64,000 nt of DNA from Streptomyces sp. HmicA12. Lineage in GTDB: Bacteria; Actinomycetota; Actinomycetes; Streptomycetales; Streptomycetaceae. The notes beneath the pieces were generated by a model that did no database searches, was not told the origin of the DNA, and was given only the letters and a program-made list of their open reading frames with translations. The stretch is from the NCBI RefSeq assembly GCF_000373565.1, contig NZ_KB891798.1, positions 248,206 through 312,205 of the forward strand. Reading direction: 5' to 3'. The stretch's first letter is position 1; each line of letters opens with the position of its first letter. A program made the position numbers and the translations under genes. Of this stretch, positions 1 through 7,483 are shown in pieces.

Positions 1-1
1 T

Positions 2-3000
2 CTCGGCGAGTACGCGCCCCAGTTGCGCAGGCTGCGATGGATCGCGGTCGATGCCGTGCCTGCGGAGACGGCCACCCCCGTCGCGATGGATCCCGACTCG
101 ACGGCATTCCTGCAGTACACCTCGGGCTCGACGGCCGCCCCGCGTGGCGTGATGGTCTCGCACGAGAATCTGCTGCACAACCTGGGAATGATTCAGCGGT
201 ACTTCGGCACCGACGCCGACACCCAGGCCCTGATCTGGCTGCCGCCGTACCACGACATGGGTCTCATCGGCGGTCTGCTGCAACCCCTGTACTCCGGCTG
301 CCCCGTGACGATGCTGTCTCCGCTGCACTTCCTCGAACAGCCGATGCGCTGGCTGCGGTTGATCTCGAGTCTCGGCGTCACCGTCAGCGGCGGCCCCAAC
401 TTCGCCTACGAACTGTGCTCCCGCCGCGCCACTCCGCAGGAGATCGCCCAGCTGGATCTGAGCTCATGGCAGGTGGCCTTCAACGGGGCCGAGCCGACCC
501 GCCCGGAGACGCTCGACAGGTTCGCCGCTGTCTTCGGCCCCGCGGGATTCCGGGCCGATGCCTTCCTGGCCTGCTACGGGCTTGCCGAAGCCACACTGAT
601 CGTGAGCGGCACGGAACTGGGCAAGCCCGTTCCCCGACTTCAGATCGACCGCGCCGCACTGGCCGGCAACACGGCCGCCGCGCCCGGTGAGGGCTCGGAA
701 GTCTCGCTCGTGTCCTGCGGATCGGGGGCCGCCGATCAGGAGATCGCGATCGTCGACACCGCTACCGGGCAGCGATGCCCCGAGGGCACAGTGGGAGAGA
801 TCTGGGTCGCAGGGCCGAGCGTTGCCCGAGGTTACTGGCGCCGACCTGCGGAGACCGAGCGCGTGTTCGGCGCCCACTTCGCGGGTGAGAGCACCCGCTA
901 CCTGCGTACGGGGGACCTGGGGTTCCAGCTGGAGGGCCGGCTGGTGGTGACGGGGCGGCTGAAGGACGTTCTCATCGTCCGCGGCCAGAACCACTATCCG
1001 CACGACATCGAGTTCACCGCTGAACACGCGCACCCGGCGCTGCGGGTCGGCTGCTGCGCGGCGTTCCAGGCACCGGACGACCATGCCGAAGGGCAGCTGG
1101 TCCTGGTGACGGAGGTGCGCGCGGCGTCCGAGACCGTCGACCCTGCCGAGATCACCGCCCGGTTGCGCGAGGCTGTGGCCCTCGTCCACGGTCTGCGGGT
1201 GCATACGGTCCTGTTGGTGAAGGCCGGCACGGTGCCGAAGACCTCCAGCGGCAAGATCCAGCGCAGTCTGTGTCGCGCGCGCTACCTGGCAGGCGAGTTG
1301 AACGAGGCCACCGTGCAGCGTGTGCCCGCGGCCCCCGCGCCCGCGGTCGATCCACAGCCCGGCCCCCGCGACGATGTGGAGTACCGGTTGCGTGCGCTCG
1401 TCGCGGAGCTGGTCGACGTCGCGTCCGACACCCTCGACGTGAAGGCTCCACTGCTGGCGCTCGGCCTCGACTCGCTCGCGGTCGTCACGTTGCAGCACCG
1501 GGTGGAAGCGGCTTTTGGCGTCACGGTGCCGGTCGGTGACGTGCTCACCGGCGGAACCATGGAGGGGATGATCGAGCGGATCACGGACGGCCGCGCACAG
1601 CGTGCCCCCGTCACAAGCGAGACGGGAACGCCCACGGACGGCGCCCTCTCGTCGGCCGGCGACGCGACGGCCGGCGTGGTGGAGGCACCGCTGTCGCACG
1701 GTGCGCGCGAGATCTGGCTGATGCAGCAACTCGAACCGGACCACCCCGAGTTCACCGTCGCCACGGCACTGAGACTGCCGGAGTCGGTGAATCTCGGTGC
1801 GCTGCAAAGGGCGCTGGACGCCGTCGCGGCCCGACACCCGGCACTGCGGACCACGTTCGAGGCGAGGGACGAGGAGTTGGTGCAGGTCGTCCACCCGCAG
1901 AGCCCGGTCACGGTTCGGGTGCACGAGGTGCCGGAGCTGGACGAACACGCCCTCACCGCACGCCTGGAGGCCGTGTCGAGCACCCCCATCGACCTGGCCG
2001 CCGATCCGCTGCTGGACGTCTCCCTCTACCGCTCCGCCGCAGGTGAAGTGCTGCTCGTGCGCATGCACCACATCATCACGGACTTCTGGTCCAGCACGCT
2101 CCTCGCCCGCGAGGTGGGAGCCTTCTACAGCGCCTACGCCGCAGGCCAGGAACTGTTCCTGGCACCGCCACGAGCCACCTATCCCGATGTGTCCGCCTGG
2201 CGCAATGCCGTCCTGTCCGACCGGGAACGCGTACGGCACCTGGAACGCCACTGGCTCGACCAGCTGGCGATCGGGGTGGACACCGTGTGGCCACGCGTCA
2301 CCTTTCCCCGGCAGGACGGGGGCCGGCGCGAGGGCGGTGCGATCGATTTCGCGCTCACCGCGGAGCTGACGGAGGCGCTGCGCGCGCGTGCCGTCGACGA
2401 GAGCGTGACGTTGTACGTGCTGCTGCTGGCTTCGTTCATGGCGGTCCTGCACCGCACGACAGGGCAGCACGATCTGGTCGTGGGGACACCCATGATGGGC
2501 CGTACTCGTCCCGAGTTCGCCGACGTCGTCGGATGCTGCGCCGGCACCTCCGTGATCCGCTGCCCAGTGAGCGACGACATGCCGTTCCCCGCGTTGCTCG
2601 GCCGGGTGCGGCAGCAGGTCATCGGCGCGCTGCAGCATCAGGACTACCCGATGTCCCTGCTCCGTGAGCGCCACGGAGTCGGTGGCCGGGGCCATCTCGT
2701 GGAGGTGCTGTTCACCGTCAACCAGGCGCCCCCACGCCCCACCGGTGACCTTCGCGCGCGGGGTTCGGCGCCGTCGCAGCAGCCGAGTACGGAGCATGAC
2801 ACCACCGAGCTCGCCGCGCTGGCCCAGGTCGGCCCCCCGGCTCTCCGGGGCCGGTTGGGGTCCCTTCCGGTCGAGAAGTTCCCGCTGCGTCTCGGTGGTG
2901 GTGCGGTACCCGTCGAAGTCGTGATCGCCGAGGTGTCCGGCACCGCGCACGGGCTGCTGCGGTTCCGTGCGGGATCGCTCGACGCGGCGGCGGCCGATCG

Positions 3001-3088
3001 CCTCGTGCGGGACTACCTGGCGGTTCTGGACCGGGTCGCCGCCGATCCGGACGTGACGCTCGCCCGCCTTTCCGAGGGCGTCGCGTAG
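2..3088 (+). CDS. NRPS loading protein FAAL-ACP-C, 5' end outside window
   Basis: Fatty acyl-AMP ligase fused to an acyl carrier and a condensation domain. It should activate a fatty acid as acyl-AMP, load the ACP and acylate the first amino acid. In-window residues: FAAL about 1-430 with FLQYTSGST (about 36), YGLAEA, RTGDLGF, GRLKDVLIVRG and a KTSSGKIQR end; ACP about 455-530 with GLDSL, Ser near 488; C domain about 555-1025 with MHHIITDFW near 688, which keeps the catalytic second His. The frame stays open to the left edge, so a TTG at 23 is not the real start; roughly the first 150 residues of a FAAL are missing. The stop directly abuts the stop of the convergent 3089-3850 gene. FAAL rather than CoA ligase is inferred from motif style. 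Confidence 0.93.
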   Translation, partial: LGEYAPQLRRLRWIAVDAVPAETATPVAMDPDSTAFLQYTSGSTAAPRGVMVSHENLLHNLGMIQRYFGTDADTQALIWLPPYHDMGLIGGLLQPLYSGCPVTMLSPLHFLEQPMRWLRLISSLGVTVSGGPNFAYELCSRRATPQEIAQLDLSSWQVAFNGAEPTRPETLDRFAAVFGPAGFRADAFLACYGLAEATLIVSGTELGKPVPRLQIDRAALAGNTAAAPGEGSEVSLVSCGSGAADQEIAIVDTATGQRCPEGTVGEIWVAGPSVARGYWRRPAETERVFGAHFAGESTRYLRTGDLGFQLEGRLVVTGRLKDVLIVRGQNHYPHDIEFTAEHAHPALRVGCCAAFQAPDDHAEGQLVLVTEVRAASETVDPAEITARLREAVALVHGLRVHTVLLVKAGTVPKTSSGKIQRSLCRARYLAGELNEATVQRVPAAPAPAVDPQPGPRDDVEYRLRALVAELVDVASDTLDVKAPLLALGLDSLAVVTLQHRVEAAFGVTVPVGDVLTGGTMEGMIERITDGRAQRAPVTSETGTPTDGALSSAGDATAGVVEAPLSHGAREIWLMQQLEPDHPEFTVATALRLPESVNLGALQRALDAVAARHPALRTTFEARDEELVQVVHPQSPVTVRVHEVPELDEHALTARLEAVSSTPIDLAADPLLDVSLYRSAAGEVLLVRMHHIITDFWSSTLLAREVGAFYSAYAAGQELFLAPPRATYPDVSAWRNAVLSDRERVRHLERHWLDQLAIGVDTVWPRVTFPRQDGGRREGGAIDFALTAELTEALRARAVDESVTLYVLLLASFMAVLHRTTGQHDLVVGTPMMGRTRPEFADVVGCCAGTSVIRCPVSDDMPFPALLGRVRQQVIGALQHQDYPMSLLRERHGVGGRGHLVEVLFTVNQAPPRPTGDLRARGSAPSQQPSTEHDTTELAALAQVGPPALRGRLGSLPVEKFPLRLGGGAVPVEVVIAEVSGTAHGLLRFRAGSLDAAAADRLVRDYLAVLDRVAADPDVTLARLSEGVA

Positions 3089-3850
3089 TCAGCCGCGGAT
3101 CGCGCGGAGCATGTCCGTGATCTCGCGGGTGAGGGCGCGGGATCCGTCGTCGGACAGCATCCAGTGGTCGGTCTTCAGCTCGACACTTCGGAAGAGGCCC
3201 CGGGTCTGCGCCTTCCAGCGGTGCTGTTCCGCCGCGGGCACCGTCGGGTCGTTCGCCCCGCGCGCCGTCAGGATCGGGACGGGGAGCGCGGGGGCGACCG
3301 TGTGAACGTAGCCGTCGAAGACCTCCCAGTCCGCACGCATGGGCCGCTCCAGCAGGTCGAGGAAATCCTGGTCGGCCAGGAGCGCGTCCGGCATGCCGCC
3401 CAGCGCGGCGGTACGCGCGAACATGTCGTCACGGGAGAGCCTGCTGGTGCCGGTGTCCGGAATGAGTTCAGGCGGTCGGCAGCTGCAGACGACGAGCAGC
3501 TGCGGATTCGCACACGGCAGCCGGACGAGCAGACGCGCGATCTCGAAGGCGACGAGGGATCCGGAGCAGTGCCCCAGCAGGCCGTAGTCGCCGGAGAAGG
3601 CGGTGAAGCCGTCGCGGGTCGCCGCTTCTTCGATCTCGGCGAGCAGCGCGCCGATCGAGTGGTGCGGCGCCTCGCGGACCCTGCGTCCACGCCCGGGCAA
3701 GAGGGCCCCGGTCAGAGAGATTCCCTCCTGCGCGGCCGCGTCGCGGAGCGGATGGAAGAGCGTGGGGCCCGCTGCGATGTGCGGAAAGGCGAACAGCTCG
3801 AATCCGTCGGTTTCCCTCCGGTAGGGAAACAGCTTGTCGACCGGTGACAT
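3089..3850 (-). CDS. Type II thioesterase-like alpha/beta hydrolase with Cys nucleophile
   Basis: 253-residue alpha/beta hydrolase of the NRPS type II thioesterase family. The nucleophile elbow reads GHCSGS, so Cys95 replaces the usual Ser; Asp (GANDPTVP) and His (KTDHWML) complete a triad. The start is the ATG at 3850, preceded by a GAGGGAG ribosome binding site. Ordinary type II thioesterases unload mis-primed carrier proteins. A Cys in this place is also found in the aminoacyl-shuttling enzymes SyrC and CmaE, which move an amino acid from a free A-PCP to a module lacking an A domain. The neighbouring 4007-7342 protein has a dead A domain, so shuttling is a reasonable alternative. It is divergent from that gene and converges on the FAAL gene. 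Confidence 0.88.
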   Translation of the reverse strand: MSPVDKLFPYRRETDGFELFAFPHIAAGPTLFHPLRDAAAQEGISLTGALLPGRGRRVREAPHHSIGALLAEIEEAATRDGFTAFSGDYGLLGHCSGSLVAFEIARLLVRLPCANPQLLVVCSCRPPELIPDTGTSRLSRDDMFARTAALGGMPDALLADQDFLDLLERPMRADWEVFDGYVHTVAPALPVPILTARGANDPTVPAAEQHRWKAQTRGLFRSVELKTDHWMLSDDGSRALTREITDMLRAIRG

Positions 3851-4006
3851 CAGGCTCCCTCTGCGCCGGGCATCCAGGTACGCCCAGTCAACCCGGCCTG
3901 CGCGCAGGTCTCCTGTCCGGTGTTCGGGTGACAGGCACCACCTGGGACGCAGAGGCGTCGGTACCCGTTTTCTGCGACGTCCCCGAAGGCCGGACCCGCG
4001 CCTAAC
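3851..4006. promoter_or_regulatory. Divergent intergenic region between thioesterase and NRPS genes
   Basis: 156 bp separating two divergent start codons, so it should hold promoters for both genes. I found no convincing -35/-10 pair or operator palindrome. A good ribosome binding site is visible only for the leftward gene; the GTG at 4007 has no clear Shine-Dalgarno and may start a leaderless or weakly initiated message. Confidence 0.4.
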
Positions 4007-7000
4007 GTGAGCGTTGTGGCCCTCCATCCTTCGCCCCATGCATCCGATTCCCAAGACGCGCACTCTTCGGACGCGGCGGACCCCGCCGGGGACGCTCCTG
4101 TGACGTCCCGATCCGCTGTCGAGGAGGGGATCGGCGGGATCTTCCGCGACATCCTCCGCCGTGACGACGTAGGCGTGCTCGACGACTTCTTCGATCTCGG
4201 GGGAAGCTCGCTGATGGCCGTGCGGGCGCTCGGACAGATCCACCAGCGGTACGGGGTGCGGGTCCGGGCGATGGACTTCTTCGAGTCTCCCGTGGCCGCC
4301 ACCCTGGCGCGGCACGTGATGGACGCCGTGCCCGCCCAGTGGCCGGCGGTGGACCGGCGCCCCACGGGCGCCGAGCCCGTGCTGTCCTACGATCAGCAAC
4401 GGCTCTGGTTGGAGGACCAGTTGCTGCCGAGCGCCGCCTACCACGTCCACGGCCGGCAACGGCTCAGCGGCGAGGTGGACGTGGCTGTCCTGGACGCCTC
4501 ACTGCGCGCCATCATGGACCGGCACGAGGCACTGCGCTCCCGGTTCCCCGTACAGGACGGCCGCACCGTGCAGATCGTCGACGGCCTGGCGGACGACTGG
4601 CATCTCCGTTTCGAGGACCTGCGCGCCGAGCCCGACGGTGAGGGCCGGGCGCAGGCACTGATGGACGCCGATGCCGCAGAGCCCTTCAGCCTCGAACACG
4701 GCCCTCTGGTGCGCTGCCTGCTGATCCGTGTGGGTGAGGCCGAGTACCTGCTGAGCATCACCGCACACCACATCGTGTGCGACGACTGGTCGGTCGGTGT
4801 CTTCGTGCGGGAGCTTTCGGCGCTGTACGCGGTGGGGGGCGATCCACAGCGGGCGGAACTGCCCGAACTGCAGGTCCAGTACCGCGATTTCGCCGTCTGG
4901 CAACGGAGATGGCTGACCGGCGAGTACCTCGCGCAACAGGTGGACTACTGGCGCGAGCATCTCGCCGGCGCCCCTGCCTTCCTGGCGCTCCCCAGTCGGC
5001 GGCGCAGCACGCCGGACGACGTTCTGGTGGGCGGACGCATGTCCGCCGCGCTCTCAAAAGCCGAGACGAGCGCACTCGGCGAGTTGTGCCGCAAGGCCGA
5101 CGCCACCGTGTTCATGGCACTCCTCGCCGGGTTCGGGACAGTTCTCAGCCGCTGGTCCGGCCAGGACGACGTGGTGATCGGGGTACCGATCACTGGGCGG
5201 GCCGACGCCCGGTTGCAGAATCTCATCGGCTTCTTCGTCAATACCCTTCCGTTCCGACTGGACCTCCGTGGCGACCCGACGTTCGCCGAACTCCTCGCCC
5301 GGGCCCGCAAGGCGGCCCACGGTGGATACGCGCATGCGGAAGCACCGCTCGATCTGCTGGTCGGCGAGCTTCCGGCCACGCGTGTCCCGTCCCGGACGCC
5401 GTTGTTCCAGGTGATCCTGAACGGGGTCGACACCCCCGAGGTCCATCCACTGGCAGGCACCACGGGCGAGGTGTTGGACACCCCGGCCCGTCCCAGCAAG
5501 TTCGAGCTCACCCTGAGCGCGCGTACCTGGGACGGGATCCTCCGCCTCGATCTGGAATTCGATGCTCACCGCTATGAGCGGGCGATGATCGAGCAGCTTC
5601 TGGACCAGATGACGGAGCTCCTGCGGGCCGCGACGCGAGACCCCGACCGCCCGCTGAGCGCACAGGCCAGTGTCCCGACCGCGTGCGACGGCCCGGCAGT
5701 GGATTCTCCCCGACCGGCCCGTGGACCGCAGTCGGCGGCCGACCCTGACGCGGTCGCTGTCGTCGACAGCGCCGGTGAGTGGACCTATCGCCGCATGGAC
5801 GCCGTCGCCGACCGGGTCTTCCGGACGCTGACACGACACCTGCCCGCCCACGCGGCGAGCCGTCGGCTCGACGACTCCGAGGGCCAGGTCGTCCTCGCGT
5901 GGCAGCCCTCCGCTCTCTGTGTGGCCGCGCTCCTGGGATGCCTGCGGGCCGGAATCCGGGTTTCCCTGGATCGTGCGGGCGATGCCCCGGAGGCCCTCGG
6001 TGGCTTGGTGGTGCGCGCCGACGGCTCGCGCATCACCATGCGGTTCGGAACCGACGGGACGTACGCCGTCGATGCCGGTGATGCGCAGAGCGACGGAACG
6101 GCGTCGGGCACTGATGCGGTCAGGTTCGGGACCGGCCCCGATTGGGCGGTGGCGCGGTACGGGTTCGACTCCCACGACCGCTTCGCCGTGCTCTCCGGCT
6201 CCACTCACCATGTGATCTCGGCGATCCTGACGGCCTTCGCCGCGGGAGGGACCCTGGTCCTGGTCGACCCCACACCCGCCGGCGGAACGAACGCGCCGGC
6301 CGCGGAGCTGGAGAACCGGGGCGTCAGCGTGCTCTACACGGGACCAGAGGTGTTGCGCGGCCTGGCGGGTTGCTCCTTGCCCGGCCTGCGCCACGTCATC
6401 GTCGAGAACGAGGGATCCTTCGTGGCGCAGGACGTCGTCGCGGTGCGCCGCACAGCCCCTGACGCCCGGTGCACGGGCCTGTACGGCATCGGCCCCGACG
6501 GCCGCCCAGCGGCGGTCCACGACGTACCGGACGGGTGGTCCGTGGAGACGGCACCCCTGCGCATTCCCCTCGGCCACGTGGTGCACGGCCCCGTGCGACT
6601 CGTGCGGCTCGGCGGGCAGGACGCGGCGGTCGGCGAAGTCGCCGAACTCTGTACGCGCAGCGGCCGGAGCGGGCAGCTCGGGCGGCTTTGGGCCGACGGG
6701 ACGATCGAGTTCGTCGGCGCGGTCGGCAGCGACCCGACGGCCGAGGTCCTCCCGGCCGCCTGCGCGCTGCGTTCGCTCCCGGGCGTCGTCGATGCCCTTG
6801 TGGTGGACTCGAGGGAAGCGGACACCGGCGCGGGTACGGGGCTCGTCGCCTATCTGGTGACCGAGAACGGCGAGTTCGACCCGGCCGCGGCCCAACCCCG
6901 GCTCGCGGCGCTGGTGCCCGACGCGCTGCTTCCGTGGCCTCTCGTGGTGCTCGACCGGCTGCCGCTGACCGAGGACGGCGCGTACGACCTGGCCGCCCTG

Positions 7001-7342
7001 CCGCGTCCGGATGCGCCCGAGACCACCGACCGGTACGTCGCTCCGCGAACTCCCGTGGAACGGCAGCTCGTCGAGATCCTCGCGGCCCTGCTCAACGTCG
7101 ACCGGGTCGGCGTCCATGACAGCTTCTTCGAACTGGGCGGATTCTCGTTGCTCGCGACGCAGCTGAACATTCGGATCCGCGAGACCGTCCAGGTGAACCT
7201 CACCCTGCGCGACATCTTCGCGTCGGCGACGGTCGAGATGCTGGCGCGGCGCATCGCGTACCGCCAGGCCGAGCAGGAGCCGGTCGAGGATGTCGAGGCC
7301 CTGCTCAGCGATCTGGAGGCAGAGGTGTCCCGCGACGCCTGA
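4007..7342 (+). CDS. NRPS PCP-C-A*-PCP with degenerate adenylation domain
   Basis: 1111 residues. PCP1 about 35-110 (GGSSL, Ser68); C domain about 120-545 (HHIVCDDW near 254); adenylation remnant about 565-1010; PCP2 about 1020-1095 (GGFSL near 1044). In the adenylation remnant the P-loop is reduced to LSGSTHH with no lysine, YGPTE has become YGIGPDG, the RTGD and GRxDxQVKIRG motifs are absent, and the A10 NGKxDR is replaced by EDGAYDL, removing the catalytic lysine. It should therefore not activate an amino acid, and both carriers need loading in trans. The reading frame is intact with no stops, so the remnant may be kept as a structural part. GTG start at 4007; a second in-frame GTG lies at 4016. 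Confidence 0.93.
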   Translation: MSVVALHPSPHASDSQDAHSSDAADPAGDAPVTSRSAVEEGIGGIFRDILRRDDVGVLDDFFDLGGSSLMAVRALGQIHQRYGVRVRAMDFFESPVAATLARHVMDAVPAQWPAVDRRPTGAEPVLSYDQQRLWLEDQLLPSAAYHVHGRQRLSGEVDVAVLDASLRAIMDRHEALRSRFPVQDGRTVQIVDGLADDWHLRFEDLRAEPDGEGRAQALMDADAAEPFSLEHGPLVRCLLIRVGEAEYLLSITAHHIVCDDWSVGVFVRELSALYAVGGDPQRAELPELQVQYRDFAVWQRRWLTGEYLAQQVDYWREHLAGAPAFLALPSRRRSTPDDVLVGGRMSAALSKAETSALGELCRKADATVFMALLAGFGTVLSRWSGQDDVVIGVPITGRADARLQNLIGFFVNTLPFRLDLRGDPTFAELLARARKAAHGGYAHAEAPLDLLVGELPATRVPSRTPLFQVILNGVDTPEVHPLAGTTGEVLDTPARPSKFELTLSARTWDGILRLDLEFDAHRYERAMIEQLLDQMTELLRAATRDPDRPLSAQASVPTACDGPAVDSPRPARGPQSAADPDAVAVVDSAGEWTYRRMDAVADRVFRTLTRHLPAHAASRRLDDSEGQVVLAWQPSALCVAALLGCLRAGIRVSLDRAGDAPEALGGLVVRADGSRITMRFGTDGTYAVDAGDAQSDGTASGTDAVRFGTGPDWAVARYGFDSHDRFAVLSGSTHHVISAILTAFAAGGTLVLVDPTPAGGTNAPAAELENRGVSVLYTGPEVLRGLAGCSLPGLRHVIVENEGSFVAQDVVAVRRTAPDARCTGLYGIGPDGRPAAVHDVPDGWSVETAPLRIPLGHVVHGPVRLVRLGGQDAAVGEVAELCTRSGRSGQLGRLWADGTIEFVGAVGSDPTAEVLPAACALRSLPGVVDALVVDSREADTGAGTGLVAYLVTENGEFDPAAAQPRLAALVPDALLPWPLVVLDRLPLTEDGAYDLAALPRPDAPETTDRYVAPRTPVERQLVEILAALLNVDRVGVHDSFFELGGFSLLATQLNIRIRETVQVNLTLRDIFASATVEMLARRIAYRQAEQEPVEDVEALLSDLEAEVSRDA

Positions 7343-7363
7343 ACGAGGCGGCCCGGCGCGCAT

Positions 7364-7405
7364 CGGCTGATCTCCCGACGGACAAGTCCGCCGGGAGATC
7401 AGCCG
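7364..7405. terminator. Long hairpin after the PCP-C-A*-PCP gene
   Basis: Inverted repeat CGGCTGATCTCCCG / CGGGAGATCAGCCG (14 bp arms) with a further CGGAC-AA-GTCCG stem inside, forming one almost continuous hairpin 22 nt past the stop. It should terminate the rightward NRPS transcript; there is no long T run, as is common in Streptomyces. Confidence 0.75.
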
Positions 7406-7450
7406 TTTGCATCCGGTGTCCAGGGCAGGACGTCGCCGACCCAGCGACAC

Positions 7451-7477
7451 CGGGTGGACCCCACAGGGGTCCACCCG
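7451..7477. terminator. 12-bp perfect hairpin after the M28 peptidase gene
   Basis: CGGGTGGACCCC and its exact complement GGGGTCCACCCG flank a 3-nt loop. It lies 6 nt beyond the stop of the leftward peptidase gene and probably terminates it; with the hairpin at 7364 it insulates two convergent genes. Confidence 0.72.
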
Positions 7478-7483
7478 ATCCGG

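Noticed and set aside
23..25. TTG at 23 as the start of the first NRPS gene
   Set aside because: The frame is open to the left edge and continues FAAL-like sequence, and the domain would lack its N-terminal part.
464..2950. Long open frame on the minus strand opposite the FAAL-ACP-C gene (also 5054-7474 and similar)
   Set aside because: Antisense frames of this kind are normal in very GC-rich DNA; the peptides show no domain motifs and lack ribosome binding sites.
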